From Heterostelium multicystogenum (taxonomy: Eukaryota; Evosea; Eumycetozoa; Acytosteliales; Acytosteliaceae): DNA of 64,000 nt. The stretch covers positions 62,001-126,000 of the forward strand of contig RCNN01000046.1 of assembly GCA_003667245.1 (NCBI GenBank). Direction: 5' to 3'. This document shows positions 35,001-47,556 of this stretch, piece after piece (position 1 is the first letter of the stretch; each line of letters starts with the position of its first letter). Both the position numbers and the translations under genes were made by a program. The notes under the pieces are model-generated. The model ran no database searches. It saw only the letters and a list, made by a program, of their open reading frames with translations, and was not told where the DNA came from.

Positions 35001-36590
35001 ATATGCTACTGCTGGTTCCAAAGAAAAGATTCAATATCTTAGAGCCAACTACTCAGACATTTTGATTGATGTATTCGATTCACACTCCACTGACTTTGTC
35101 AATGAAATCAAGAAACAAGGAAACAAAATTGATGTACTGATAAACACACTCTCTGTTGAATATATGCCAGCTAATTTCAAAGTAATGGCTCCTTGTGGAA
35201 GAATTGCTGATTTATCTTTGGACCATGTTTACAATAATGACATACTTGATTATGGATATTTCAAAAAAGAGATGTATTGTATTCTACAGTAGACTATCAA
35301 TCTATGAGAACATATCGTCGAGCTGAAGTCTCTAAATCTCAAGAATTTATGCTTAAAGAAATAGTTGCTGGTAAATTGAATTTACCTCCATTCAATGTTT
35401 TTAATGTAAAAGAAACTAAAGAAGCAATCTTATCAATGAAAGAAAGAGCTCATATTGGTAAAATGGTTGTCGATCTCTCAAATATTGAAAATGAAATACT
35501 TCAACCACTCTTGGAATCACAGAAAATCCTTAAATTACCAAAAATCCATTATAAGTTAAATATCAAGAATAGTGTTTTGATAACAGGACAGAATGGAATT
35601 GCACTAGAATTGATTCCATGGCTTGCAGAACATACAGATGTTTCAGATATTATTATCTTTACAAAATCTCCAATGAACTCAAGATTTAGAAAGATTTATA
35701 ACTCCATCAAATCAAAGAAGATTCATTTTTATCAAGTCGATGTTTCTGATAAACAACAACTCAAGAAAAACATTGCAATATGTGGAGAGAAATATCCTCC
35801 AATCGAATCAATATTCCATCTTGCAGTCATTATCGAGTCATTGTCAATCAATGAAATGACACCTGAGAACATCAAGAAAGTTCACGATCCAAAAGTAATA
35901 GGAGCTTTCAATCTTCATGAAATATCAATTGAATTTAAACTCCCAATAAGCCATTTCATTATGTTTTCATCAATCTCTGGATTAATGGGTGAAGTATCTC
36001 AACCTGCATATAACTCAGCTAGTCTTATATTGGATTCACTAAGTCAATATAGAACAAATCAACTTGGTTTGTTTACAATATCAATCATGTGGGGAGCTCT
36101 ATTAGGAGAAGGAACTGTTGCTGATAATATTGGAAGAATTGAATTTTTCATCAACCGAGGAGTTGAGCCGATATCACTTCCAAAGTTCTTTGGTTGTCTC
36201 GAACTGTCCATCTCTCAGAATACTTACTGCAACATATACACTTCAAACTTGGGCAACAATTTGATTTATGATTACCATCCACATATGAGACAATCACTTG
36301 ATCATCTCATTTCTGATGAAACTGTTAAGAAAAAATCGAATTCGAATTTGGAATCAAACAAAGATCTCTCTGAGATGATGTTTGATGCATTCTCTAATTT
36401 ACTCTCAATACCAAAAGAGAAACTCAACACAGAAACCAAACTTAAAGATTTTGGTGTAGATTCTCTGATTACCGTTCAGGTTAAAGTATATTTGGATTTT
36501 TTGGAAAAAGATCTTTTCAGATTATCAGAGATACCAGTACTTACAATTAATGATCTTATAACTAAAATTAACAAGTTTAAATCTAAATAA
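29070..36590 (+). CDS. Type I highly reducing polyketide synthase (KS-AT-DH-MT-ER-KR-ACP)
   Basis: One iterative PKS gene of about 7.5 kb. KS: GIGLRLPG, Cys of DTACSSSL at 29605-29607, EAHATGT and SNIGHLESAAG. AT: GQGPQW and GHSFG, the Ser codon being split by the intron 30995-31049. DH: His at 31975-31977 in DHLVKNKPLFPGAGY, second acid in LLDNCVHG. C-methyltransferase: LELGGGIGT near 33344. ER: HSATGGFGIAALN near 34935. KR: weakened nucleotide motif TGQNGIAL but Ser (MFSSISG) and Tyr 36009-36011 kept. ACP: Ser of GVDSL at 36462-36464. A second intron is 30390-30454. Two frame breaks, at T run 29562-29567 (SYCF/DFRGPS) and A run 35263-35268 (end of ER), are in well-conserved blocks and look like sequencing errors. 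No thioesterase or chalcone-synthase-like domain follows the ACP, so release depends on another protein. Product unknown. Confidence 0.93.
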
Positions 36591-36843
36591 ATTCATATAT
36601 CTATCTTATTAGCAGCTGTAACTTAGTTTAAAGTCTTCTTTGTACGTTTAAGATCTTTTTTCCATGGATTCTGATTCTTTAATAACAGGTTCCTTTGATG
36701 GTTGGTTAGTTTGTTTAAAAGATAATAGATTCTTTTTCCTAAAAGAGATATTTAAATCTAGTGTATAGGTTGTTAAGTACTCTACACATCACAACAGAGT
36801 GTGATATAAAATATATGCTTTTATCCAATGGATGATTTGTTTG

Positions 36844-39800
36844 TTATTTATTTGAGTTTAATCTTTTTTCCAGTTTAAAGGATTCCTTTGAAAACTTTCT
36901 CTTTTTAGCAATGTATATGCTGGCACCAATAATAAGTGCCAGACCAACTGTTCCTCCTACAACTACTCCGACAATCATTCCGATTTTCTTGTCTTTTGAT
37001 GTGCAACGGTTTGTTTCATCGGTGTTAACCAATACTGAGAAATCTGGATCGATTGTAATTGTTTGGAATGGAGGAACTTTAATTCCCACAAAAGTCGATA
37101 GTTTGTTGGTTGAGGTATTATTGTTTTGAGAATCACTTGCATTTAGCCATTGATTCTCGACTGTTACTATTCTATCTGAATTTATAACAGCTCTCTCAAT
37201 GAATCTGGCGTATAAGCTTTGTGATCCAATGCTCAGCTTCATCCATTCAATCTTGTTGGCATTTCCATTGTTGGTGACCGATGATGTAGTGCAAGAGTCT
37301 GTTTCGCCACTCTCTATTTCAGATTTAATAAGAAGTCTTCCAAAATTCAATGGTGATTTGAAGAAGTAGTTTGAAATAGTAATAGTATACTTGATGGAGT
37401 ATGGCGCCATTGTCATGTTGGCTCCTGCAAACTCGATTAAGGTGGACTCTTTGAAATACTCGATGTCTACTGTCACATTTACCTTGTCAATGTTTTCTAT
37501 GTTGGTGTAGCTATATTTAGTTTCTGAGGTAGAATTGAATTTCCAATTTTCAAATTTGATTTCATTGATTGTGTCCTGGAGCTCGTCCAACTCTTGGAAA
37601 GAATAAATTGAAATGGTGCTATTGGTGAGGTGGGTAGATGGGAGAACTACTGTAGGTTGAACTGGATCGACTTGGGGAGGTTGAACAGGAACTATGATAT
37701 GATTCTGACAAGATGGACCCGAGTATAAACCATTGCATTGACATACTCCATTGTTACAGACACCATTTCCATTGCATTGAGGAGTACCTGGACATGTTAT
37801 ATTGGAGTTTCCAGGCTCTGGGTTGGAGGAATTTGTGCAGCCCTTACCAATGAAATAAGGCAAGTTATATTGTTTCAAAAGCTCAGGACCATATCCTGAT
37901 TGCTTTAGACCCATATTAGTAATTCCATAGACACTGATTAACAAATCAGTTACTTCATATCCTATTCCCTGTGGCAAGCTAAAGAAGCTCGAGGTGAAGT
38001 ATGTTTGCTTGATTAATTTTCCATCATCATTGTATTGCGAGATCAATGAGTCCAAATCCACAGTTACATAGTCATTATAAAAACCTTGAACTACAATCAC
38101 AGGTCGAATTTTGGGCTTGAAGCTCTACATCGTCAGTGATAACCAAATTAAAATTTACTCCGCATTGTGGACCTGGCGAGGTAGTGAAAGAAAAGCTTTC
38201 AATAAAAGGGTAATAGTACGTAGATTCGTTTGAAATCTTTGGAACAAAGAACACTCTTGGGTTGTCGGTATCATTTGATAGTAGGAATTGGGCCATTGCA
38301 TTAGGGGTGGAACCATCTGCGTACAATGGATTATTACACATATCATATGTCTCTACACCAACAATTGTATAGTTGATGCCAGTAGTAGTAATTGGAACAA
38401 TTAACTTAAAAACTCCATTGTATTTAGTTCCAGATATTATATCAGAAGGTAAAATGGATTGATTAAATTGAACTCGACCAGCTTGTATGATAAATGTTGC
38501 TGATTGCAAACCACAAATTTCGTCGACGATTGTCACATTCCATTGAATAGTACCAATATGATGAATGTATTTTACTCTTACAGGTTGCATATCGATACTA
38601 TCTCTGACCAAACCAGTAATAATAGGTCCAATTTTGTCACCTATGAAATTTCCAAGAACCTATTAATATTTCTATTAGAACAACAAGGTTTCTAAAACTT
38701 ACCATAACCATTCTCTATAAATGCAATGGTGGGAATATTTAACTGTGATCTGATGGTATCTGAATAGTGTATGGTTTCAAAAATAACTCTGAACGGAAGT
38801 TCACCATAAAAACTCATAGGGTGACAATTTAAACATGAAACTATACGATGCAGAATTAGACATCCAATATCCTTGGACGACGGTAGGCCTTTCAAAAGGA
38901 TTGATATCCAAGTATAAATATGGTGTTATTGCTGAATCATTGACGTTGGTCTTAACACTGATCAAAATATAGTTATTTAGATTGGAAGAATTTAACATTG
39001 GTGGACTACATGATATACTAATAATATCAACTTGAATATAAAGAATAATTAATAATCAATTTCAACCTCTATTAACTTTTTTAAAACTGCTTACCTCTTC
39101 TGGGTGTAAATGAAGGTATATATTGAACACCTGTTTCAGAATTATAACTAGATCCAGTTTTCAGGTTGACCTTATTTAAAGCATAGTCTACTAAAGTAAT
39201 TCTAATACTTGCTCCTAATTGGGTATTTGCTGATGGATAATAATCAAACGATTTAGAAAATACTCCATTATAAATGATCCACTGATAACATCACTATTGG
39301 TCAAGGTAACTTGATTTCCACCAACTTGAATATAAACTTTATACAATCCAGACTGACTATCAGTAAGCTTCATTGTAATATTATACATTCGACCAGAGAT
39401 CCAATTAATTCGAAATGTTGTAGACTGGGAGGAGAGTAATCTTCTTGTGGGCCAGTTATAGTTAAGGGATTGGCGACTCCGCTAGTGTATTTGGGATTAA
39501 GTTTGTATGTATAGGTTCCTTTAGCAAAGTAGGGAGACACTTTTTGAACAAATCTAATTCCGTCTGGAGTGTAACCGAAAAATTGAGAGTAAGGAGAAAA
39601 AGTTCCCCAAGGAAAATTTGCTGTTAGAGATTGGGTGGTTACACCATATCTGAAGCTTAGAACATTAGAGTCAGCAAAATTGAGCACACTAGGCAATATA
39701 TCTGAGGATACTCTGGCTGCATTTGGCTCCTTCAGGCTGGTATTAAGGGACACGTCATCATTTTGGGCGATTATATCTGGACTCGAATAATAAGTTGGAT

Positions 39801-40402
39801 TAAAAAATATGGTGTCACTGGGTCTTGTGAATCCTACATAGGTTCCATTTCCATTGTTCAAACCAGAAACTAAGTACATTGGTGTAGTTACTGCCGAACC
39901 ATTGGTAAGGAAAGCCATCAATACGTTTTGAGAATTCTTTTCAAAGTTACAGGTGTAAAACGCCACTAATAGGAATGTCGTTTGATGTTGAATTGTAATT
40001 ATATGATGGATATAAAGTGCAAGGCTCAGTCAAGGTCATTTTAACTGACTGAGGGTCACCTGGGTCATAGTTAGGAAGGGGAACGGACACATTAAATTGG
40101 GTTGTATTGAGCATGGACAGATTGACATTGATATTAAACAATGGAGAACTATTGAAATTGAAAAATACTATATTTATATAGCATGTTGAATTTGGAAAAC
40201 CTGCAGTCAGCTCTAGTGTACAACTGCCAATACTCGATTGACAATAGTTTAAATCAATTTGATTGGTGATCCCACTGATTTTCACCAACTGCTTTAGGAC
40301 CACTTGTGTAGTCAAAGTAAGTTCTTCGATTAAATCTACTTGAAGACTACCATTGCATGAATATATACATAAAAATAAAAATACAAAAAGATATTTATAC
40401 AT
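36844..40402 (-). CDS. EGF-domain single-pass surface protein, ComC-like
   Basis: A large type I membrane protein. Exons by splice signals: 39095-40402, 38703-39029 and 36844-38659. A signal peptide (MYKYLFVFLFLCIYSCNGS) opens at 40402. A long beta-rich, N-glycosylation-rich ectodomain follows. Near the C-terminus is an EGF-like module (CNGNGVCNNGVCQC, about 37790-37710), then about 240 residues, a transmembrane helix (GMIVGVVVGGTVGLALIIGASIYI, near 36960-36910) and a short basic cytoplasmic tail. This arrangement is that of the large dictyostelid ComC-type EGF proteins; the exact orthologue is not known. Several frame changes occur (about 39955, 39400, 39275, 38110), most beside homopolymers, with ectodomain sequence continuing across each. 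They are treated as sequence errors. The next gene in the same orientation is another surface protein. Confidence 0.75.
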
Positions 40403-41169
40403 TATAACTATATGTTGATAATGGTGATGGATTTTAGAAAGTATCTAATCTTTAAAACAACACTGATTTCCATTAATCTTGAATTTTAGTATGATGAAAG
40501 AATTTATTTTGATTTTAATATAAATATGATCAAATAAAAATCTCGATTTTTTTATAATATTTTCGTCAACCAAGAGGTTGGTCCTTTGATGACTCCTACA
40601 CTGGTGCTTCTTGGTAGTTTGGGGGATTCTTTTTTGGAAAAAAAACTTATTTCGGAATTAAATGAAAATTTTGCAAAGTGGCAAAAATCGTAGGTGATTT
40701 GTGAAACACAAAATCAACTTTACTCCCTGATTTTATGATTTCTAGAAAGAAGATAATTATTATTATCTTGGATATTATTGATAATTTTATTCGGATTTTA
40801 TATAAATTGTAAATACTTCTCTTTATCAGTAAAAGTTAAGATTGATGAAATGGTCGGCATTTGAAAATTAGGTTAAAAATTCAGGAATGAATGTTTGTTT
40901 ACAATTGTCTGAAAGATTGTTTTTTGTTGTTGTCGATGTTAAAATTAGAGTATGATATGATTGTCAAACAATTGATATGATATTGCAACATAATGACATT
41001 TTCTACTTAAAATAAGGTGATCTAAAATATCTTTAGAATGTGAACCTAAACAATTGACAATTCGCTGAAGTTTGAAATTACTTCCAAGCTTAAACCAAGA
41101 AACAATACATTGATTTTGATATCTTGGAAGGTTGTATTATATTAAATACAATTTAATAAATTTACATTA
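40403..41169. other. Intergenic region between two surface-protein genes
   Basis: These 767 bases of A/T-rich DNA are the promoter of the ComC-like gene and the 3' flank of the Tgr-like gene. No coding or structured RNA signal is seen. Confidence 0.45.
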
Positions 41170-43376
41170 TTATTTATTGGAACTTTTTCTTTTGTTTCTT
41201 CTTTTACATTGATTCATCAGTAATAGTGAAACAAATACTAGGAAACCTAATGAAGCTAGAACCAGAGTGACTATTGATAAATAAACTAAGGTGGTGTCGT
41301 TGTACTTTGAGTTACTAGATTTGATATATCCAGATAATCGAATGAATTTGGGGGAGATAGTATTTTGGCCATTAACACTCACATATGCCTCAAGATATTC
41401 TTTACTGATTGCTTCATTTCTTAAAAAGTCATCACTAACAGTACAAACCAGTGTAGATTCATTGTAATAAATAACCGAAATGCAATCCACATCATTGAGC
41501 TTTACCACAAGGTTCTTATTATCGAAATTTTCACCAAAAATAGCAATATTATGATTACCTTCTTTATCCTTGTCTGTAATATATGAATATTTGATGCTTG
41601 GTTCTAATTAAATGTATAAATAAGTGGTTCATTCGGTAAATAAATTAAAAAGAACTTACTTTTATAACTAAACATAGTTCGAATTTTAGTTCCATTTACT
41701 TTGACCAAGACTTCGATATTCATTCCGGAACCCTTAGAAACATCACATGATATCATTGTATTGGAGATAAATTGAATATATATACATTTAATACTTTGAT
41801 CTGTAATCTCAACTGACACAGGTTCCTTGAATAATAGTCCTTCTATTAACAGAATATCACCTTTAGTTTCAGGACGTGTTATACTGGTTACCAATGGATT
41901 GAGAGTAATGTTGAACTTGTTCGAAATTGATGAAAGGACTGCTGAGTAGTTTCCACAAGTTAAATTTGTTGGAATTATAAAATGTAATATCATAAATTCT
42001 TTGGATTCTACAGATATTAGTGGGCTGAGAATAGTATCAAAAGAATCATTACTATAGAGTCCTTGTAACTTTAGTTCAATGCCATCAATACTAAATAATG
42101 AGGAGTTAACAACCAATATGCTCCCAAGTTGAGTAATAGCATTGATAGTCAAATGATCATAGCTAAAATTGAAAGTATTTCCTAACATTCCATCGATGAC
42201 TAACTTTCCTTGTAATTCTTTAGAACTATTACCAGGAGGATAGAGACACTCCAGCGAAAAATCTTCTGTGTTCCTTAGGTCTGTACACTGCTTATCTCCG
42301 ATTAAAACTGATGCATTTAACACACTATTATCAATAGATGTCAAATTCAGATGATCTCCATAAATTGTAATTAATCCTCCTTTGTCGCTGGGAATTGAAG
42401 AAACTCTATATATCTTGGGATCTATAATAGTATTAGTACTAACAAAGTAAGTATTGAATATTTAGATACCAACATTGTGAAAGTAGTTTAAAAGCTTTCT
42501 TATTCTTTTCAATTGTAATGGATACATTTCTGGTACCCACTGTATTGAAATAAATAGAATTGGCACCAACGTTTATCATTTCATTTGTAGAGTTTAGAAT
42601 TACCATTGGCTTTCCATCAATGAAACACTCGATATTCGAACGATTGACACCAAAACTATTTCCATAAATAAACAATGTTTTTCCATCATAGCTAAGTGAC
42701 TGAATTTCAGGGTCTAAAGAAGAATAAGATTATTAATTAAATGATATTCTTTATTATTGATCATTTAATAATATTTACCTTTATATTGGAAAGTAAAGTT
42801 GTATTCGACTATGTCTTGAACGATCTTCATTGGCTTGATATCAGTAAAAGTATTTAAATTTGACAAGATGGTAGTGTTAACATTGAAAATCGATATATTC
42901 CTATTGGATGATAGAAGCTGAATAGGAATTTCACTTATATATAATTGTAAATCTGAAAAGTAATTTCCAAATATTGTTATTGGACCTCCAGAAGAATACA
43001 GAGAGGCATTGTTTCCTATTATTCTATCAACGAAGAAAGGACTCCATGGTACGAATTTATCAACAATCTTAATAGTCTGTTTCTTTACTAAAGTCTCATT
43101 TATATTGACCTGAGTTTTATTGATACTTATTTTGGTATAGGCTATAGTACTATTATTTTCAGCATATATTTTAAAATTGGCATTTGTATTATCACCAATG
43201 ATTATGGCAAATCCATTATAATAACTAATATTATATGTAGAACTACTATTATTACTTTCTATTCCCTGAACATATATACCATTCTCATTACTACAACTAC
43301 CAGAAATATAAATAAATATACATAGAGTTATAATATTTAAAATATTATTATTAGAATTATTTTTTGATAGCTTCAT
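41170..43376 (-). CDS. IPT/TIG-domain single-pass membrane protein, Tgr-like
   Basis: Exons: 42779-43376, from 42713 to about 42450, about 42430 to 41660, and 41170-41603. A signal peptide (ITLCIFIYISGSCS) is followed by a heavily N-glycosylated ectodomain with many NxS/T sites. Repeated IPT/TIG-type blocks are visible: GGPITIFGNYFSD, LFIYGNSFGVNRSNIECFID, GGLITIYGDHLNLTS and HNIAIFGENFDN, each with the G-x-x-F/L pattern of E-set domains. Then comes one transmembrane helix (TLVYLSIVTLVLASLGFLVF) and a short Arg/Lys-rich tail. Dictyostelium Tgr proteins, including the allorecognition pair TgrB1/TgrC1, share this architecture. Whether this is a true Tgr orthologue or another TIG protein is not decided. 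The junction between exons 2 and 3 (near 42430-42490) is uncertain. Confidence 0.72.
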
Positions 43377-44097
43377 TGTTGCATAAATATATATTGATAA
43401 CTAGTATTAGTGAATCAAGATTTAATTCTCTATAAATAAATAATTAATTGAGCTATTAATTAAGATAGAAATTTGAATAATATAATAAACAAAAATAATA
43501 ATAACTTGTAGATAAATCCCAACAAAACTGATTTAACTTCACTATTGATATGATTACATCAATAGGTAGGATGTATAAATCAATTGTTGGTTTGACTTTG
43601 TTATAAATATTAGTGCTATCTATCTTAGTGATGATATTGTTAATTTGATAAAACAGTAACATAAATATACATACTTATTCATACTTATATGTCATGATCA
43701 ACAAACAACTATCACACACTCACCCATTTATCACCCCCACTCCAATTGGGTAGAATATATAAATTATATCTAAATCTAAGGTGGTAAAAACTTCTTGAAC
43801 AGCAGTTGGATTTACTGCCCAAGTTCATCAACTGAGCTCTGATCTGAAGACTCAACTCCTCGAGATGATCAACAAGTTTGATCGACATTAAACGATGAAA
43901 GTTGCAGCTGAGCTCTAATAGATGCCTTGATACAGAAGGTTATTATATTATATTTGATATATTTATTATTTGATTGATCTAATCAAATATAGAATATATA
44001 TATATATATAATTGATATGATTTCAATCGATTTGTGCCATTATCTAGTTGTAAAGTATTTTGATTAAAGTGAAGTACTGTAGAGGACTGTAAGCTTA
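43377..44097. other. Intergenic region, one G+C-richer patch
   Basis: Mostly A/T-rich. A patch at about 43795-43945 is richer in G+C and contains two near-copies of CTGAGCTCT (about 43831 and 43910). No open frame, tRNA or full box C/D pair could be recognised. It may be a leader or small RNA. Confidence 0.4.
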
Positions 44098-45393
44098 TTA
44101 AACTATTTTGCTAGAAAAATCGAGCATTGGAAACCAGTGGTAGAGCATGTTGGACATGATAAATATAATAATCAGGTCGGCTGACATATGACCAAGTATT
44201 CCAACAACTACGCCAAAGTGTTTGCACAGTACATTGAACAGCAATCCACCGACATATATAACCAAGCAAAATAATATCGATACCCATATTTCAAAGAATA
44301 CAATTAAAACAAACTGGAATTGTAAATTTTAAATTATTTGTGGTTAGATTAATATTGACGGAACTGATCTGATCTGATTATATATTATAATTTATAGACT
44401 TACGAAATGATATAACATATAGAAGAATGTAATAACAATCCTGTCGATCGTATTGGAGCCGTAGGTGTTCACCAAAAAACACTCTCCAAAACCATTCTTC
44501 AACAAATGGATTAACCAAACTGAAATAGATAAAGAATATATACAATGGAAATTTATATTTTAGTAATCCGTAATTCTCAATCTTTTGTGCTACATTTGGG
44601 ATGAACTAAAGATAAGATGATTAGAATGACACTGCCAACATGAGTCAACAACTGAGCTGATGATTAAAAATTAACATACTCCTGCAATTGTATAATATAA
44701 AGCTAAACCAATGCCAACACTGAATATAAAAAGAGAGATTCCAATAAGATATTGAGTCCTTGGCTTAAATGATTGATAGACTTTGTTATACCAGGCAATT
44801 GTGTGTTTGGGACTGCTGTCTTCGTTCTGAACATTTAAATAGACGTGCTGTGCGCCTTCTTGTTGCTTTGGTTGCTCTTGATCAATGCTATTAAAAATTT
44901 GATAATATTCACTATGTATATGATGATCTTGCTCGTGATGATGGTGGCAATGATCATGGTCATTGTCTTTAAGCAATGGTTGTCTATCTGTAGGCGTTGA
45001 AGGTGAGGATCCAATCGCCGATTTTGCAGACGACTGATTCTCTGTGACGTGATAGGATATCATGTATAGAGCTGAGAATACTATGCATGACAAGTGAAAC
45101 AGTGCAATCGATGGCCAAATATCTCTCATCAAATGTAAGAATAGCAGCATTATAACAGTAGGCATAAACATAGCTAACAATAAATAGTAAGTTCGCAGAT
45201 CACTCCATTTTGGAGGATGATTAGCTAGATTCCATTCCTAAGACAATCGATCCAAGACCAGCCAAAACCAAAGTTAATCAGCTGACCAATCAATCAACCA
45301 ATCATTCAATCAAATACATACCAAAGCTTTATCATCAATCCTAATTAAATAATATATATTTAAAAGATTTGATTTTATATCATCTAACATCAT
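44098..45393 (-). CDS. CPBP-family intramembrane metalloprotease with His-rich loop
   Basis: Exons: 45322-45393, 44680-45237, 44404-44605 and 44098-44313. A multi-pass membrane protein with the CPBP (CAAX protease/bacteriocin-processing, Rce1-like) signature. Motif 1 is FVEEWFWRVFF, carrying the EExxxR core (near 44490). A later transmembrane segment contains GHMSADL, matching the HxxxD/N metal-binding motif (near 44170). Family members cleave substrates inside the membrane, as in CAAX protein processing. An N-terminal-half cytosolic loop holds an unusual histidine cluster (DHDHCHHHHEQDHHIH, about 44965-44915), which could bind metal ions. The first three exons join in phase 0. The last junction is one base off frame, so either that splice site or a base is wrong. 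The substrate cannot be deduced. Confidence 0.72.
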
Positions 45394-45860
45394 CACTATC
45401 TTCTAACAACTGTGTCTACAACAATAGACAGACAGATGTTGATGTTTGACTAAGTACAATACACTAACTATCACAGTTGCTTACAATCTAACATATAACA
45501 TAGAGATAGTCGTAGTAGTAGTCGTATATGATTAAGATATATATATATATATATAATATGATAGTGAAAGTGATATTATAAGTAAACTGGTGATGTGATG
45601 CTTAATCCAGGAATATCAAAAAAATCGATGTAAATTTCCCAGTCAATTATGACTACTATTTTATTATTAATAAAAATTCATAATAATAATAATAATTAAA
45701 CTGATTTACATTTCTATGCTGTCATGAAAACACACCCCAGTGAGTGAATGAATGTTTGAGAAGTAAACATTGAATGTCGCAGTCAAGTCATAGGTTTGCT
45801 ATGGTTTTTCAGCAGACGAGATAGCTGACTGTTATTAATGATGCCACTGGTGCTATTCTG
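45394..45860. other. Intergenic region
   Basis: These 467 A/T-rich bases contain an AT dinucleotide run (45538-45556) and the upstream region of the protease gene. They also hold the 3' flank of the dynactin gene. Nothing else is seen. Confidence 0.45.
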
Positions 45861-46780
45861 TTAATCTTGAGTTGTTGGTGTTGTGGAAATAGGTGATGAT
45901 AATTGTTGTTGCTTGATAGGTGTTGAAACACCACTTGATGAAGTCGTACCAAGTGAAGATGTCGACGATGATGCTGCTTGACCTATAAAAGAATCATAGC
46001 AATTTGTTGTTAAATCTTTCATATATTGTTCAAAACAGTCTGGTAGTTCCTCTTTCATTGTGCCTGTATATTAATATATATGTTCATTCAAAATAGATTA
46101 GACTTGATCCTAAATATACACCTGAGCAATGAGATGTGAGACTAAACCTACCTGGAAAACCTTGATATATTGTGAAAGGTGGAACGACAGTATCTGGTGG
46201 TAATATAGTATTATCTGGTATCATACAACAATCCTTTAATATACATCTTTTTGACTATAGTTGAGTTGTATATGAGTAGGAGGTTAGATGTTATTGGTTA
46301 TTTGGCATCAAAACTTGAATATATCTTGATTGGCTATAAGTGATTTGATATTTACAATTACACAATTCTTTCCTATATATACATATGAACCAATGGTAGC
46401 AGCACTGATGACAGTGTTCTCTTTAATAATAACATGATCACCTATATTCAAGGGGAAATAGGCAATTGATCCTTTAAACTTTTTATATGATGGTCTGATA
46501 ACTGTATTCTCTTCGACGATTGACAATCTTCCTATATTTACATTGGCCAAATCACCTCTAACTAATACACCCGGCTTTATAATTGTCTAATATGAGTCTA
46601 TCAGTTAGCAATCAAAAGATATTCTACTATTATTATAATTCTACTCTGTCTAGTCTACTCTACCTTTCCATGCAATCTTATATTCATAATACCACATAGT
46701 ACAGACTTCTTACTAACTTTGTTACCATTCAAAGTTTCTATGTACTCTGACTTCTCAAAGTATTCTGGTTGTTGTTGCAT
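45861..46780 (-). CDS. dctn5: Dynactin subunit 5 (p25)
   Basis: The p25 pointed-end subunit of dynactin, which links dynein to endosomal cargo. Four exons keep perfect phase: 46664-46780, 46356-46586, 46152-46254 and 45861-46063, giving 217 residues. The sequence shows the left-handed beta-helix hexapeptide pattern: [15 protein letters not shown], then [34 protein letters not shown] and [15 protein letters not shown], followed by the family-specific [22 protein letters not shown] block. Human p25 is 182 residues. The extra C-terminal 40 or so are a Ser/Thr/Gln-rich tail ([16 protein letters not shown]) typical of amoeba proteins and probably disordered. Start ATG 46780 is followed by [15 protein letters not shown], aligning with the known N-terminus. 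No frame defects. Confidence 0.95.
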
Positions 46781-47212
46781 CTTTGACTAGAAACTATGTT
46801 TAGAATAGATAGATGTTCAACTGACTATTTCATATGATGATCAATTAATTGGCATCTTGATGGTTTCAACTATATTTTTTAAAATTTTCATTCCCAATTT
46901 GCATAGACTGTAACAAGCATAACTGGTCACAGTCATTGATCACATCAATGTTAACTCATGTATCTATAACAAAAATGAGTTATGTGAATATATATCGACA
47001 ACATTCACGAGAATCAATCATAGTAGATTTAAAGATTATCTTATATATATATATGATTGATGATAATATTAATACCATTAAATCATTCATTCATTCATTC
47101 ATTCAAAATTTATATTTAAACAATAATAAATACATTAGTAATCTATTTTAGAGATAATTTCTAAACTACTAAATGACTATAAGTCATAGAGAATAAAAAC
47201 CAATTAAAAAAA
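46781..47212. other. Intergenic region between dynactin p25 and the ncRNA
   Basis: A/T-rich DNA of 432 bases with an ATTC repeat (47083-47104). It includes the p25 promoter (minus strand) and, at 47206-47212, the A7 run that is the oligo-T terminator of the minus-strand ncRNA. No gene is seen. Confidence 0.45.
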
Positions 47213-47500
47213 TGACAAAACGAGTCTGGGGTTTAGCTCCTGCGCTTCCACTGGTAGATATTTGATTGTTATCTGCGTACTACGGTCGGCTTCGAATTTT
47301 TGCCTGTTCTGTTGCCAGCCTTGAGCCACACCCGATATCTAGAAACCTGGAACCGGTCCCCTACGGAACCAACCCATGTTTGTCAACCATTTACGTCAGG
47401 CAATCATTCTCCATCTATTGCTCCAATATCTTCACTGAAACTTCCCCATCCATGTTTTTGAGGCCTCCACAAAGTGGATGACAGTCGAAGACCAGCCACG
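47213..47500 (-). ncRNA. Candidate structured non-coding RNA (Pol III type), unidentified
   Basis: A block of about 285 bases stands out as markedly G+C-richer than the A/T-rich DNA on both sides and has no plausible reading frame. On the minus strand it has the marks of a dictyostelid small-RNA gene. An exact ACCCATAA element (DUSE) lies about 60 bases upstream of the start of the G+C-rich block, and a T7 run (47206-47212) stands right after the block, as a Pol III terminator. Local hairpins are visible, for example TCCAC-TTT-GTGGA near 47468-47480. The 5' GGTCT can pair with AGACT near the 3' end. The size fits RNase P, RNase MRP or SRP RNA. I could not match the conserved cores of any of these, nor snRNAs, so identity is open. 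End points are estimates to within about 10-15 bases. Confidence 0.62.
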
Positions 47501-47556
47501 ATAATCATATGAATATTAAATTATAAAAATGATAGTTCATCAATAACATTTGACAA

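Noticed and set aside
43795..43945. Possible box C/D snoRNA (GATGA and CTGA motifs, repeated CTGAGCTCT)
   Set aside because: No proper C and D box pair at the right spacing, no terminal stem, and no DUSE upstream.
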